A stretch of DNA of 64,000 bases from an uncultured Clostridium sp. GTDB taxonomy: Bacteria; Bacillota; Clostridia; Lachnospirales; Lachnospiraceae. The notes beneath the pieces were generated by a model that saw only the letters and a list, made by a program, of their open reading frames with translations, had not been told where the DNA came from and did no database searches. Below are positions 8,793 through 17,727 of this stretch, one piece after another. How positions within the stretch are numbered: the stretch's first letter is position 1; the number at the start of each line of letters is the position of its first letter. The translations under genes were made by a program, and so were the position numbers. Location: positions 1-64,000 of the forward strand of contig CAKSBP010000005.1 in the NCBI GenBank assembly GCA_934438135.1, in the 5' to 3' direction.

Positions 8793-11700
8793 TTATGATA
8801 CCAGTACCCAGCTGTTAAACCAACGAAGCACTTTAAATACATAATTCTTATTCACCGGCTGTCCAGACAATACCGGATAGAACATACAGAACAATACCAC
8901 CGCTAATGCCACATAAGCATATACCAGTTTCCGATTTATCTTCTTCTCCTGCACAAGAAGATATAACGAATAAGCAACCATTAATGTTACAAATGGTACA
9001 CTTGTAAAATAGTGATAAATAAATGTTGTTCTGCTAATTAATACCCAAGGCAGATATTGTGCAAGATATCCAATGATTAAGAAAATGGATTTTCTATCTT
9101 TCTGTTTCACTGCTCTGTTTAAAAGATAGAAAAATGCGACAATTCCAGCCCACCATACACATGGATTACCAAATGCACTGATACCTTCCGAAACGGTATC
9201 AGATACATGCCCGGAGAAATACCAGATTGGACGGTACATAATCGGCCACTGCCACCATCTTGAGGAATAAGGATGTTCCTGATGTACTCCCTGATGATAC
9301 GTAAACATAGTTATCTGGTTCTTAATCATTCTAGTAATCAGATTATAGTCCTGATAATCACGAAATGGCAGGTAAGATAAGGTATAAATGATTCCCGGCA
9401 CAAGAACAAATGCTGCCATACAGAATAAAATCGTTTTGGTCGTCAGTTTTGGGAAATTTTTAATAATATACTCATGAGAAATCCCATTACTGCTTCCTTC
9501 CGGATTCGCTTTTGCCACACGATATTCCCGATAACGTCTTGCCAACGTTACAAAGAAAATAATAGCAAGTCCTGCAGCTGCATAAACTCCTGTCCACTTA
9601 GATGCCATGGCAAGCCCCATGGTAAATCCACAAAGTCCCAGTGTAACAAATGTTTTCTTTAATGATGTATCATAAAAACTCATCTTATAGTATTTATACA
9701 TGAAGTAATACATTACGATAATAAAGAATGTAACAAATACATCAATTGTCGCAATTCTTGTCTGAGCAAAATGCATAAAGTCAAACGCAAACAGTGTTGT
9801 CGCAACACCTGCTATCCATGTTTCCTTAAAGAAACGTTTCGAGAACAAGTAGAAGAACGGAAGCATTCCAATGCCGAACAAAATTCCCATAATTCTCCAT
9901 CCAAATGGATTCATACCAAACATCCGGATACCCAGTGACATAATAATCTTTCCAAGTGGTGGATGTGTATTTTCATAAGAAGCAAATCCCTGGGTGAATT
10001 CCCATGCAGTTCTTGCATGATAGATTTCATCAAAATATGTGCTATCACGAAATGTGCTTCTTTCCGGTACTATATCCTGCTCATCAAATAAATTTGGATA
10101 TTGATCTGCATTTACCGGCTTCACCAGATTATTATTCTGATCTACAAGTGCTAATTCCTTAATGGATGCCTTCGTGCTGTTGCAGGTCAGTTTCAGGTAA
10201 CGAGAATTCGTATTAATCGTATTATACCCCCATGCAAATACGCTGACCATCGTAATGTTCTGTGGTTCAGACCATGGACCATCTATACTGTCTGCTGTGG
10301 AAATAGAAAATTCACGGTTTTCATAATTTCCAAGGAAATAATGCAGATCTTTGATACTTTTTGTTTCTCCAAAATCAAGGATGATTTCATTTGAACCACC
10401 TTTTACTGCATATTTATCTACATCTGACCAATAAGTCTCTGTATCCGCATAATATGTCCACGCTGTCTGTGGTGCATAGCGATAACCAATATCATGAAGT
10501 GCAAAACCAGAATAAGCCACCATAATAACAAAAAGAATAATGGTATCATATTTTGTCCAGCGAGGAATTTTCTCAGAAGCCAGAATTGTATAGGATGGTT
10601 TTTCCTTTTCCATCTCCATAACCGGAATATTTTCCTTATCTCCTTTTAAGAAACGGTTTACTGTCACAACTACAAGTGCTGCAAAACTAATTAATAGAAG
10701 CTTTGCAACAATGTCAGGTACTGTTTCTTTCGGATTAAATTTATTTACATCATAAACATAAAATACAAATATCATATTAGCAAACTGAAGTATTGTAATA
10801 ACTGCATAGAACACATAATACTCCAGTCTTGGTTTTACTACATAAGATAACAGCAGAATTCCCATGCCAGCAAACAGATAACGTTCATGCACTCTTGCTC
10901 CAAATAAAAATGCAGCAATAATCAAAAATGCACTCAGGAAAATATAACTGGAACGATCCTTATATTTCTTTTTATAGAAATAATGATAGACAATTCCTGC
11001 AATCAGGCAGACAGCCATTAATACCATTCCAAGACGATACACGCTCATGCCCAGACATTTTGTGGTATCTGGTGACCAGTTTAATCCCTTTGCTGTCCAA
11101 AGGTTATATGCATTAACTGTGGAATATGGCAGGGATTTATAACAGTCCACAACATTTTTCCATACATTAGAAATTCCCATCGGAAGACAGATAAGTACTG
11201 CTCCAATGATAGATGCTGCCAGACCAATCACTGTCTCCTTTGCATGCTTTGCAATGTCTTCTTTGTCCAGAAGAAATGCATCAATCAGTGCAATAATAAG
11301 TACTGGTGCCAGTACCAGCATATACGGCTGAAACAAAGCACCTAATGTAAATGCCCCAACTGCAAAACCTAATTTTTTCTCATAAATGAACCAGCACATG
11401 AAAACAGCCGCCAATGCCCACAAAGCATCTGTCTGTCCCCACATACTTGAATCCAGCAGTGTGGCAGGATTCATCAGGTAGATGACAGAAAGAAGAACTG
11501 CTCCACGCTGAGTGAAATTCCTTTTCGCAATTTTATAAATCAGCACAGCTAATCCTAAATCACATAAAATGGATGGCAGACGGAATAAAAGAACATTCCC
11601 TACATCTCCTATTTCATAACCAAAAAGTTTGCAAAGCTGTCCAATTAACGCTTCCATATGGACAACAAGCGGTGGAAGACTGATGGTTACTCCGCTTTCA

Positions 11701-11963
11701 AATACACTCTTGTATCCAGAAGAAAGTACAGAACCTGCAATCCACTTCAGATTATTCAAATCTGAAGCGTTAGTATAGGACTCTTTTCCGAAGATTACCC
11801 TCAAAATAAGTCCACCTAGAATAAGCAGTGCAATGACCTTTTTATCCTCCCATTTTTCAGCTTTCCTTGTGCCTTGTACCAAAAGCATGCTATTTCTGAC
11901 GAAGCGGTATTGATAATACATCAGACATAAAAATACTCCTGATAAGAAAATAATTACTTCCAT
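8793..11963 (-). CDS. Double GT-C membrane glycosyltransferase with C-terminal PMT module
   Basis: 1056 residues, far longer than a normal PMT protein. The N-terminal half (about 1-440) is a polytopic GT-C-like module with an early acidic loop (ASDLNNLKWIAG). A soluble insert of about 120 residues (about 495-615, with FGETKSIKDLHYFLGNYENR) resembles a discoidin/F5-8C carbohydrate-binding fold. The C-terminal half is a PMT-type protein O-glycosyltransferase with the acidic DEIYHARTAWEF loop near 645 and THPPLGKII near 665, then about nine membrane helices. Expected role: transfer of polyprenyl-linked sugars to proteins or wall polymers outside the membrane. The upstream rhomboid-like gene and downstream GT2 gene are on the same strand with short gaps. 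Confidence 0.88.
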   Translation of the reverse strand: MEVIIFLSGVFLCLMYYQYRFVRNSMLLVQGTRKAEKWEDKKVIALLILGGLILRVIFGKESYTNASDLNNLKWIAGSVLSSGYKSVFESGVTISLPPLVVHMEALIGQLCKLFGYEIGDVGNVLLFRLPSILCDLGLAVLIYKIAKRNFTQRGAVLLSVIYLMNPATLLDSSMWGQTDALWALAAVFMCWFIYEKKLGFAVGAFTLGALFQPYMLVLAPVLIIALIDAFLLDKEDIAKHAKETVIGLAASIIGAVLICLPMGISNVWKNVVDCYKSLPYSTVNAYNLWTAKGLNWSPDTTKCLGMSVYRLGMVLMAVCLIAGIVYHYFYKKKYKDRSSYIFLSAFLIIAAFLFGARVHERYLFAGMGILLLSYVVKPRLEYYVFYAVITILQFANMIFVFYVYDVNKFNPKETVPDIVAKLLLISFAALVVVTVNRFLKGDKENIPVMEMEKEKPSYTILASEKIPRWTKYDTIILFVIMVAYSGFALHDIGYRYAPQTAWTYYADTETYWSDVDKYAVKGGSNEIILDFGETKSIKDLHYFLGNYENREFSISTADSIDGPWSEPQNITMVSVFAWGYNTINTNSRYLKLTCNSTKASIKELALVDQNNNLVKPVNADQYPNLFDEQDIVPERSTFRDSTYFDEIYHARTAWEFTQGFASYENTHPPLGKIIMSLGIRMFGMNPFGWRIMGILFGIGMLPFFYLFSKRFFKETWIAGVATTLFAFDFMHFAQTRIATIDVFVTFFIIVMYYFMYKYYKMSFYDTSLKKTFVTLGLCGFTMGLAMASKWTGVYAAAGLAIIFFVTLARRYREYRVAKANPEGSSNGISHEYIIKNFPKLTTKTILFCMAAFVLVPGIIYTLSYLPFRDYQDYNLITRMIKNQITMFTYHQGVHQEHPYSSRWWQWPIMYRPIWYFSGHVSDTVSEGISAFGNPCVWWAGIVAFFYLLNRAVKQKDRKSIFLIIGYLAQYLPWVLISRTTFIYHYFTSVPFVTLMVAYSLYLLVQEKKINRKLVYAYVALAVVLFCMFYPVLSGQPVNKNYVFKVLRWFNSWVLVS

Positions 11964-11983
11964 AGTTTTTTTGCCCCCCAGTA

Positions 11984-12826
11984 TTATTTCCGATGTTCAT
12001 GTGTAAACAAATGGTCCTTACAGTATTCGTAACTTCCATTGCACTTGGAACAATAACGGAATTCAAGATTCGGGTCGTCAAGCTCTGTCCTTCCACAGAC
12101 TGCACACCTGTGTCTAGGCCCTGCTGTCGCCTGATGAACCTGTCTTTTATATGCGGCTTTCCTTCTCTGCTCTCTTGGAGAAATCCTTCTATAATTTCTT
12201 GTGGCAAAATAGAAAATAAGGAAATTCGCAAATGCCATGATAATGCTAATGGCAATATAATAATGCCCCGATTTCAGATAAGTAAAAACGCTCCATCCCA
12301 GTAAAACTGCATCCAGAACAGCAAGCCATTTTACCTTAACCGGGATAATATAAAACAGTAAGAACTGAATGTTCGGATACAGTACGGCAAATGCAAAGAA
12401 CATAGACTGGAATAGGTATTCAAGTCCTACATAATATCCACCTCCGTGTCCGATAAATAGAAAAACTGCCCCTAAAATATTAAACAGAATTCCACTTAAA
12501 AAGAACATATTAAAGCGGAAACTTCCCCATGCGTTTTCCAGTGACCTTCCGATCATCAGATAAATGTATACCTGAAATCCAAAGAAAATAATATCCGTTG
12601 GCCCCTGAATAGGATACGGACACAATATAAAAGTCACTAAACGCCAAATCTGTCCCTGGAGTACCATCCCGATATCCAAAGACAGAAAATAATAATACAC
12701 TGCTCTCATGGAGGTACTGATATTAAACAATACCGTACTGCCAATCCACACAATCATAATGTAGCGAATTAAATCTGGAACTGCATATCGTCCAAATTTT
12801 CGCTCCAGTTTGTTTAAAAAATTCAT
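11984..12826 (-). CDS. Rhomboid-fold membrane protein with C-terminal zinc ribbon, probably not a protease
   Basis: 280 residues with about six membrane helices (about residues 20-215) in a rhomboid/derlin arrangement, including the WRLVTFILCPYP loop after helix 1. The rhomboid protease Ser motif GxSG is not seen: the matching stretch reads GLEYLFQS, and no catalytic His follows in the usual place. The C-terminal about 45 residues form a zinc ribbon (CAVCGRT, then CSKCNG and a Cys/His pair). It is therefore probably a pseudoprotease or a substrate-handling protein. ATG 12826 with GAGAGG upstream. It lies 20 bases before the GT-C/PMT gene and 26 after corA. Confidence 0.82.
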   Translation of the reverse strand: MNFLNKLERKFGRYAVPDLIRYIMIVWIGSTVLFNISTSMRAVYYYFLSLDIGMVLQGQIWRLVTFILCPYPIQGPTDIIFFGFQVYIYLMIGRSLENAWGSFRFNMFFLSGILFNILGAVFLFIGHGGGYYVGLEYLFQSMFFAFAVLYPNIQFLLFYIIPVKVKWLAVLDAVLLGWSVFTYLKSGHYYIAISIIMAFANFLIFYFATRNYRRISPREQRRKAAYKRQVHQATAGPRHRCAVCGRTELDDPNLEFRYCSKCNGSYEYCKDHLFTHEHRK

Positions 12827-12852
12827 ATAAAACCTCTCTTCATGCTGCAGTA

Positions 12853-13788
12853 CTAAAATAAATCTTTTTTAGCAAACAAAACGGCTATAATCGCAGTCAG
12901 CACCAATGTTCCAGCTGTTACTGCTGCAAATCCATGTTCCCATCCACCTAGAGGAATGTTTTTAAAATTCATTCCATAAAGGCTGAATACCATTGTAGGA
13001 ATGGACATAACAATTGTAATCGTAGCAAGAGTTTTCATGACAATGTTTAAGTTATTGGATATAACTGAAGCAAATGCATCCATCATACCACTTAAAATAC
13101 CGCTATAAATGTTTGCCATCTCCATAGCCTGCTTGTTTTCAATAATTACATCTTCCAATAGTTCTGTATCCTCTGGATACTGCTTAATACTGTCACTCTT
13201 TAAAAGCTTTTCCAAAACAACCTCATTGGCACGAAGTGATGTAGTGAAATATACGAGGCTCTTCTCCAGTTCCAGCAGTTCAATTAACTCTCTGTTCTTC
13301 TGAGAAATATGAAGCTTATCCTCAATCTCCTCACTCTTACGGTCGATAATCTTCAGATCCTGAAGATATACGGATGCGTTCTTATAAAGAATCTGCAGTA
13401 TAAACCTTGTCTTCTTATACGTATAAAACTCTCTGACTCTCCCGTCCATAAACCCTTTTAAAATCGGAGTTGCCTCCAGACAAACCGTAATCAGCACATT
13501 CTCTGCAATAATAATACCGAGCGGCATTGTAACATAGCGTTCTTTATTATCCTTTTCTTCTACACATGGAATGTCTACCAGCACAAGCGTATAATTGTCT
13601 TCTGTCTCGATACGGGAACGTTCTTCCTCATCAAGAGGTGCTTTCAGATGATCAATGTCGATGGAATACTTATCCGACACCTCTAAAAGCTCTGTCGGAC
13701 TAGGATTCGTTAATGCGACCCAGCATCCAGCATCATAATCTGTCATTCTCTTTAATCCGTCATCTAATGTTTTAAAAATCTCTATCAT
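12853..13788 (-). CDS. corA: CorA-family magnesium/divalent cation channel
   Basis: 311 residues. Long cytoplasmic alpha/beta and helical funnel, then two C-terminal membrane helices with the family signature YGMNF (SLYGMNFKNIPLGG) at the end of the first. Ends KKDLF, giving a basic inner tail. CorA proteins form pentameric Mg2+ channels. The start is ATG at 13788 with AAAGGAG properly spaced; an upstream in-frame extension lacks support. The gene follows a strong promoter and a leader of about 178 bases in which its ribosome site can be paired off, see the leader entry. A second CorA lies at 45481-46416. Confidence 0.93.
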   Translation of the reverse strand: MIEIFKTLDDGLKRMTDYDAGCWVALTNPSPTELLEVSDKYSIDIDHLKAPLDEEERSRIETEDNYTLVLVDIPCVEEKDNKERYVTMPLGIIIAENVLITVCLEATPILKGFMDGRVREFYTYKKTRFILQILYKNASVYLQDLKIIDRKSEEIEDKLHISQKNRELIELLELEKSLVYFTTSLRANEVVLEKLLKSDSIKQYPEDTELLEDVIIENKQAMEMANIYSGILSGMMDAFASVISNNLNIVMKTLATITIVMSIPTMVFSLYGMNFKNIPLGGWEHGFAAVTAGTLVLTAIIAVLFAKKDLF

Positions 13789-13966
13789 ACTTACTCCTTT
13801 CGCGCACCTGGAGTAAACGTACAATTTTTACATTCCACGCCAAGCCCCAAATGCAGACAATGAACCTCTTTTCTCTATTAAACTGCTCCTATGATAACTC
13901 GGTCCAGATTCCATATACCCACATCCTTTCTCGGCTTTACATATATTGCACAGAATCACTGCAATT
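13789..13966 (-). promoter_or_regulatory. Candidate structured 5' leader (riboswitch-like) of corA
   Basis: About 178 untranslated bases separate the predicted transcription start from the corA ATG. Seen: a 5'-terminal hairpin ATTGCA/TGCAAT (13960-13965 with 13945-13950); a 7-bp stem TTACTCC/GGAGTAA (13810-13816 with 13791-13797) that includes the ribosome site, plus two G-U pairs; and an alternative stem GTAAA/TTTAC (13827-13831 with 13813-13817) that uses the same bases as the sequestering arm. The two are mutually exclusive, as in translational riboswitches. It does not match the M-box consensus. The ligand is unknown; Mg2+ is suggested only by the downstream gene. Confidence 0.5.
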
Positions 13967-13972
13967 ATATTA

Positions 13973-14001
13973 ATTATATGTTTTTCCCTATACTTTGTCA
14001 A
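13973..14001 (-). promoter_or_regulatory. Strong predicted sigma-A promoter for corA
   Basis: Consensus TTGACA (13996-14001), 17-base spacer, consensus TATAAT (13973-13978). Transcription should begin near 13966. Together with the leader and the divergent promoter this accounts for the 337-base gene-free stretch 13789-14125. Confidence 0.8.
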
Positions 14002-14055
14002 ACACAAATAACCTAAGTACTGGTGCCAAAAAACGTAGATATTATAATTTTTTCT

Positions 14056-14083
14056 TTGTTTTAAGTAATCATTACGTTATAAT
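14056..14083 (+). promoter_or_regulatory. Predicted promoter for the SGNH esterase gene
   Basis: TTGTTT (14056-14061), 16-base spacer, TATAAT (14078-14083). The spacer holds a short palindrome GTAATCATTAC, a possible operator. The gene starts 43 bases after the -10. Confidence 0.5.
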
Positions 14084-14125
14084 ATTTTTATATATTAAAC
14101 TAATTTTACTTAAGGAGGCCGCAAA

Positions 14126-15181
14126 ATGATACCGATTTTAAACGAGCACTATTTTCGTTATTATGGAAGGATTCTAAAAAAGGATTCCATCGCATATCTT
14201 GGCTACACCAACAGCCAGACAGATTTTTACGTAAAAGGTTCTGCTAATGATACCTGCACTGTAATCGCCGTCATCGGCACCAAATTAAATGGTGAAGTAA
14301 ATGATGCAAGGCTGCGCGTTTACTTAGATGACGTGCTTATTACCAGAGAACCGATTGTTCTCGACCAGGAATTAAATACTTATACCCTTGTTACGATTAA
14401 GGATAATCTTGTACATAAAGTATCTCTCATTAAAATTACCGAAGCCGCTATGTCTTATGCTGCCCTTCACAGCATTGATGTAGAAAATGGAGAACTGCTT
14501 CCTTTTCCAGAGAAAGAAGACAGGCGGATAAAAGCAGAATTTATCGGTGATTCCATTACCTGTGGCTATGGTGTCCACGGTAAACCAGAGTCCGAATACC
14601 ACATCCGGGAAGAAGACGGCATGGCAGCCTACTCTTATCTTACTGCAAAGGAACTGAATCTCAATGCCAGATATTTTTCTGTATCCGGCTATGGTGTTTA
14701 CTGCGAATATACTGGTAATACGGAAAACGTTGTACCTCGCGTTTATAATTATACCAACTGGTGGGTGGATCCGGATATAAAATATGACTTTTCCGAATTC
14801 ATTCCCGAACTGATTGTCATTAATCTTGGAACAAATGACTCCGGTCATCTTTGTAAAAAAGGCATTCCAGAAAAATTTATAGCCAGCTATACTGCTTATC
14901 TAAAAACACTCCGCTCCCATTATCCGGAGGCTAAAATTCTTTGTATCTGTGGAACATTATGTACAGAGGCATTTGAATATATTCAAAAAGCCTGTGATAT
15001 AGTAACTGCTGATGGAATGAAAGACATTTACACGATGGAACTGCCCTATCATGATGTAGAGCATGACGGCAAAGCTTCAGAACATCCTTCTGCAGTCACC
15101 CATCAAAAAGATGCAGACCGCCTGGTTCAAAAAATTAAGGAAATCATGCCGGAAGTTTCATCCACCAATTGTATTTCTTAG
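14126..15181 (+). CDS. SGNH/GDSL hydrolase, carbohydrate esterase family 2 type
   Basis: 351 residues. An N-terminal beta-sandwich (about 1-130) precedes an SGNH hydrolase domain: block I FIGDSITCGYG with nucleophile Ser143, block III INLGTNDSGH near 230, and the C-terminal HPSAVTHQ His block near 325. This two-domain order is that of CE2 esterases, which remove acetyl groups from polysaccharides. There is no signal peptide, so it is likely cytoplasmic and would act on imported oligosaccharides. ATG 14126 follows AAGGAGG. It has its own promoter. Substrate cannot be read from the sequence. Confidence 0.88.
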   Translation: MIPILNEHYFRYYGRILKKDSIAYLGYTNSQTDFYVKGSANDTCTVIAVIGTKLNGEVNDARLRVYLDDVLITREPIVLDQELNTYTLVTIKDNLVHKVSLIKITEAAMSYAALHSIDVENGELLPFPEKEDRRIKAEFIGDSITCGYGVHGKPESEYHIREEDGMAAYSYLTAKELNLNARYFSVSGYGVYCEYTGNTENVVPRVYNYTNWWVDPDIKYDFSEFIPELIVINLGTNDSGHLCKKGIPEKFIASYTAYLKTLRSHYPEAKILCICGTLCTEAFEYIQKACDIVTADGMKDIYTMELPYHDVEHDGKASEHPSAVTHQKDADRLVQKIKEIMPEVSSTNCIS

Positions 15182-15277
15182 GCGGTACCCCTTTACAAAT
15201 CTGGAAAAATATTTTACACTGGTAACACTGCGAATAAAAACTGCTGTCAGCGGTTTCTAAAAGAAAGGATGCATGAA

Positions 15278-15796
15278 ATGAAAAATCCAGTAGTTACATT
15301 TGAAATGGAAAACGGCGACATCATCAAAGTAGAACTTTATCCAGATGTTGCACCTAATACAGTAAAGAACTTTATTTCTTTAGTAAATAAGAAATTTTAC
15401 GATGGTCTGATTTTCCACAGAGTCATCAAAGGTTTTATGATTCAGGGCGGATGCCCAGACGGAAACGGAATGGGCGGTCCTGGCTACTCTATTAAAGGAG
15501 AATTTGCTCAGAACGGTTTTGAAAATAACTTAAAACATACCGCCGGCGTTATCTCCATGGCTCGTTCCATGATGCCTAACTCTGCTGGTTCCCAGTTCTT
15601 CCTTATGCACAAAGACTCTCCACACTTAGATGGACAGTATGCTGCATTCGGTAAAGTAATTGAAGGAATGGATGTTGTAAATAAAATCGCTGAAGTAAAA
15701 ACAGACTACTCTGACAGACCAAGAGAAGATCAGGTTATGAAATCTGTAACAGTTGATACATTTGGCGAAAGCTACGACGAACCGGAGAAGATGTAA
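15278..15796 (+). CDS. Cyclophilin-type peptidyl-prolyl cis-trans isomerase
   Basis: 172 residues, a minimal single-domain cyclophilin that speeds proline isomerisation in folding proteins. Family motifs are intact: FHRVIKGFMIQGG with the catalytic Arg, MARSMMPNSAGSQFF, and HLDGQYAAFGKVIEGMDVV. No signal peptide, so cytoplasmic. I chose ATG 15278 over the in-frame ATG at 15269 because AAAGGA (15264-15269) is 8 bases upstream of the later one and would overlap the earlier. A clear terminator follows, closing this short plus-strand block. Confidence 0.95.
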   Translation: MKNPVVTFEMENGDIIKVELYPDVAPNTVKNFISLVNKKFYDGLIFHRVIKGFMIQGGCPDGNGMGGPGYSIKGEFAQNGFENNLKHTAGVISMARSMMPNSAGSQFFLMHKDSPHLDGQYAAFGKVIEGMDVVNKIAEVKTDYSDRPREDQVMKSVTVDTFGESYDEPEKM

Positions 15797-15802
15797 TTTT
15801 TT

Positions 15803-15846
15803 AAGCTGTACATGGTGAGAATATTCCCTGTGTACAGCTTTTTTAT
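15803..15846 (+). terminator. Terminator after the cyclophilin gene
   Basis: Ten-base-pair stem AAGCTGTACA (15803-15812) with TGTACAGCTT (15831-15840), followed by TTTTAT. Confidence 0.85.
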
Positions 15847-16047
15847 TTATTGGTAATCTTTTTCTAATATGTATTTCTCTAATAGTTTCTTTGCCTGCTT
15901 AATAAACTTTCTTCATATTCCATTAAAATTTTCTTCACTTTCCTGTCATTTAAAACCGGAATAGCCTCTTTACTAATCCAGCTTTTCAATCATCTCTTCC
16001 CACTCCCAAATAATTTCGCCAGAATAAAAAGTCTTAATATAAGTCAT
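15847..16047 (-). pseudogene. Possible decayed coding remnant
   Basis: On the minus strand three protein-like stretches follow one another in different frames: MTYIKTFYSGEIIWEWEEM..., then ISKEAIPVLNDRKVKKILMEY..., then FIKQAKKLLEKYILEKDYQ and stop. The composition looks coding, but the frame changes twice within 200 bases. It fills most of the 296-base gap between the cyclophilin and pap genes. The family is not recognised; it could also be chance open sequence. Confidence 0.25.
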
Positions 16048-16092
16048 ATCGACACATAGCAAAAAACTCAATCTTCTTATTCTGGCACTTTG

Positions 16093-17577
16093 TTATTTTC
16101 CTTCCAGTCTCTTCTCCACCGTCTCCACGATCGTCTCCAATATCTTCACTCTTGCATAATATTTAGAATCCGCCTCTACAATCGTCCAAGGTGCATAATC
16201 AGTGGAAGTACGGACAACCATTTCATCAACGGCATCCTCATATTCCTTCCATTTGGCTCGGTTTCTCCAATCTTCTTCGGTAATCTTCCACTGCTTCTCT
16301 GGCTCTTCTTCCCGTGCTTTAAAACGTTTCTCCTGTTCTTGCGGATCAATATGCAGCCAGAATTTCAGAATAATATAACCGTCGTTGGTCAGGCTCTGCT
16401 CCATCCGATTAATTTCCGAATAAGCACGCTGCCAGTCCTTTTTATCCGCAAATCCTTCTACGCGTTCCACCAACACTCTTCCATACCAGGTACGGTCAAA
16501 TACTGCAAGATGCCCTTTCCTTGGAAAATGCATATAAAACCGCCATAGATATGGAAACTGCTGCTCCATATCATTCGGTGCACTAATCGGAATAACCTGA
16601 TAGGCACGAGGATCCAGCTTTTCTGTTATCCGCTTAATGGCACCGCCCTTTCCCGCTGCATCCCAGCCTTCCAGTGCAATAATAACCGGAATTTTTTCCT
16701 GATACATACGATTTTGCAGAAGAAATAGTTTACTTTGTAGTTTTTCGATTTTTGCCTTATATTCCTCTTTCGTCATCTTCTTGGATAAATCTATCTGATT
16801 CAATACACCCGCTTTAAACTGATCACTCCATTTGTCAAACTCATCCTGCGGCTCCTGTTTTTTCTGTTCTTCTGCCGCCTTCTTCTGAGCCACTGCCTTA
16901 GAAATTGCTTTTTCGACCGTCGAAAAAATCTTGGCCGCTGCATACCGTTTGTCGGTTGCCTCAATCACATGCCAAGGTGCATAACTAGTATCTGTAGCAA
17001 TTAACATTCGATCGTAACTTTCTAAATATTCTTCATAATGATGATTTTCCCGCTGATCCTTTTTTGAAACACGCCATTTCGTATCCTTTCTGCTTTTTAG
17101 TTTCTCAAAGCGCTGAGCCTGTTCTTCCTTTGAAATATGAAGAAAGAATTTCACAATCACCATTCCGTCCTTTACCAACTGTTCTTCAAAAAAATTAATA
17201 TCACCATACCTCGGAGCTTCTTCCTCATCTCGCTGTTTATCCATAGCACGTTTATACCAGGACATATTATATAAATGTATTTTTCCTTTTGGTGGAAGGT
17301 TCGTCCAAAACGGCCAGAAAAATGAATGTGCCTTTTCCTCCTGAGTTTCCTCTTCCACGGTATAAACTTTCACTCCACGCTGATCAAGAGGTGTAATCAA
17401 TTCATTCATCAGCTTTCCTCTTCCGGATGCGGACCATCCTTCAAATACAAGGAGTACCGGTATTTTTTCTTCTTTGATAATCCGCTGCAGTCTTGAAAGC
17501 TTTTTGATTTCTTCCTCCTCTATCTTTTTATATTCATTTTTTGAGAGACTTTTGTCTAAATCAATCTGTTCAAGCAT
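16093..17577 (-). CDS. pap: Polyphosphate:AMP phosphotransferase (tandem PPK2 domains)
   Basis: 494 residues made of two PPK2 domains joined by a Lys/Gln-rich linker near residues 230-255. Each has a Walker A: GWSASGRGK near residue 48 and GWDAAGKGG near 305. Each also has the lid/Walker B stretch (SWYKRAMDK and DRTWYGRVLVERVEG). The second copy keeps the consensus better, as in known class II PAP enzymes where the C-terminal half is catalytic. The reaction phosphorylates AMP to ADP at the expense of polyphosphate. ATG 17577 has GGAGG upstream. No ppk1 or ppx gene is nearby. Confidence 0.9.
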   Translation of the reverse strand: MLEQIDLDKSLSKNEYKKIEEEEIKKLSRLQRIIKEEKIPVLLVFEGWSASGRGKLMNELITPLDQRGVKVYTVEEETQEEKAHSFFWPFWTNLPPKGKIHLYNMSWYKRAMDKQRDEEEAPRYGDINFFEEQLVKDGMVIVKFFLHISKEEQAQRFEKLKSRKDTKWRVSKKDQRENHHYEEYLESYDRMLIATDTSYAPWHVIEATDKRYAAAKIFSTVEKAISKAVAQKKAAEEQKKQEPQDEFDKWSDQFKAGVLNQIDLSKKMTKEEYKAKIEKLQSKLFLLQNRMYQEKIPVIIALEGWDAAGKGGAIKRITEKLDPRAYQVIPISAPNDMEQQFPYLWRFYMHFPRKGHLAVFDRTWYGRVLVERVEGFADKKDWQRAYSEINRMEQSLTNDGYIILKFWLHIDPQEQEKRFKAREEEPEKQWKITEEDWRNRAKWKEYEDAVDEMVVRTSTDYAPWTIVEADSKYYARVKILETIVETVEKRLEGK

Positions 17578-17686
17578 TCGAAACCTCCACTAATTCTAAT
17601 TATTGTATTTAGTAGTATTTCTTATTTCTGGTAACTTCATTCAGTATGATGCTACTTATTACTTCTTTTTGTGCAGTTTTTTATAC

Positions 17687-17712
17687 AAAAAAAAGAAGCC
17701 CAATGGACTTCT
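17687..17712 (-). terminator. Terminator after the Nudix gene
   Basis: Minus strand stem AGAAGTCC/GGGCTTCT (17705-17712 with 17694-17701, one G-U pair), 3-base loop, then TTTTTTT. Confidence 0.75.
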
Positions 17713-17727
17713 TTTCCGAGAACCTAT

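Noticed and set aside
11984..12826. Active rhomboid serine protease
   Set aside because: The fold is plausible but the GxSG serine and following histidine are not visible, so it is described as a probable pseudoprotease.
13789..13966. M-box (ykoK) Mg2+ riboswitch before corA
   Set aside because: The conserved GGTGAGGCTCC-type core and GCTGCCC-like segment of the M-box are not present, so the leader is reported as an unclassified candidate.
14372..14848. 158-codon open frame opposite the SGNH esterase
   Set aside because: It lies wholly inside a well-supported gene on the other strand, with no ribosome site and no protein-like motifs.
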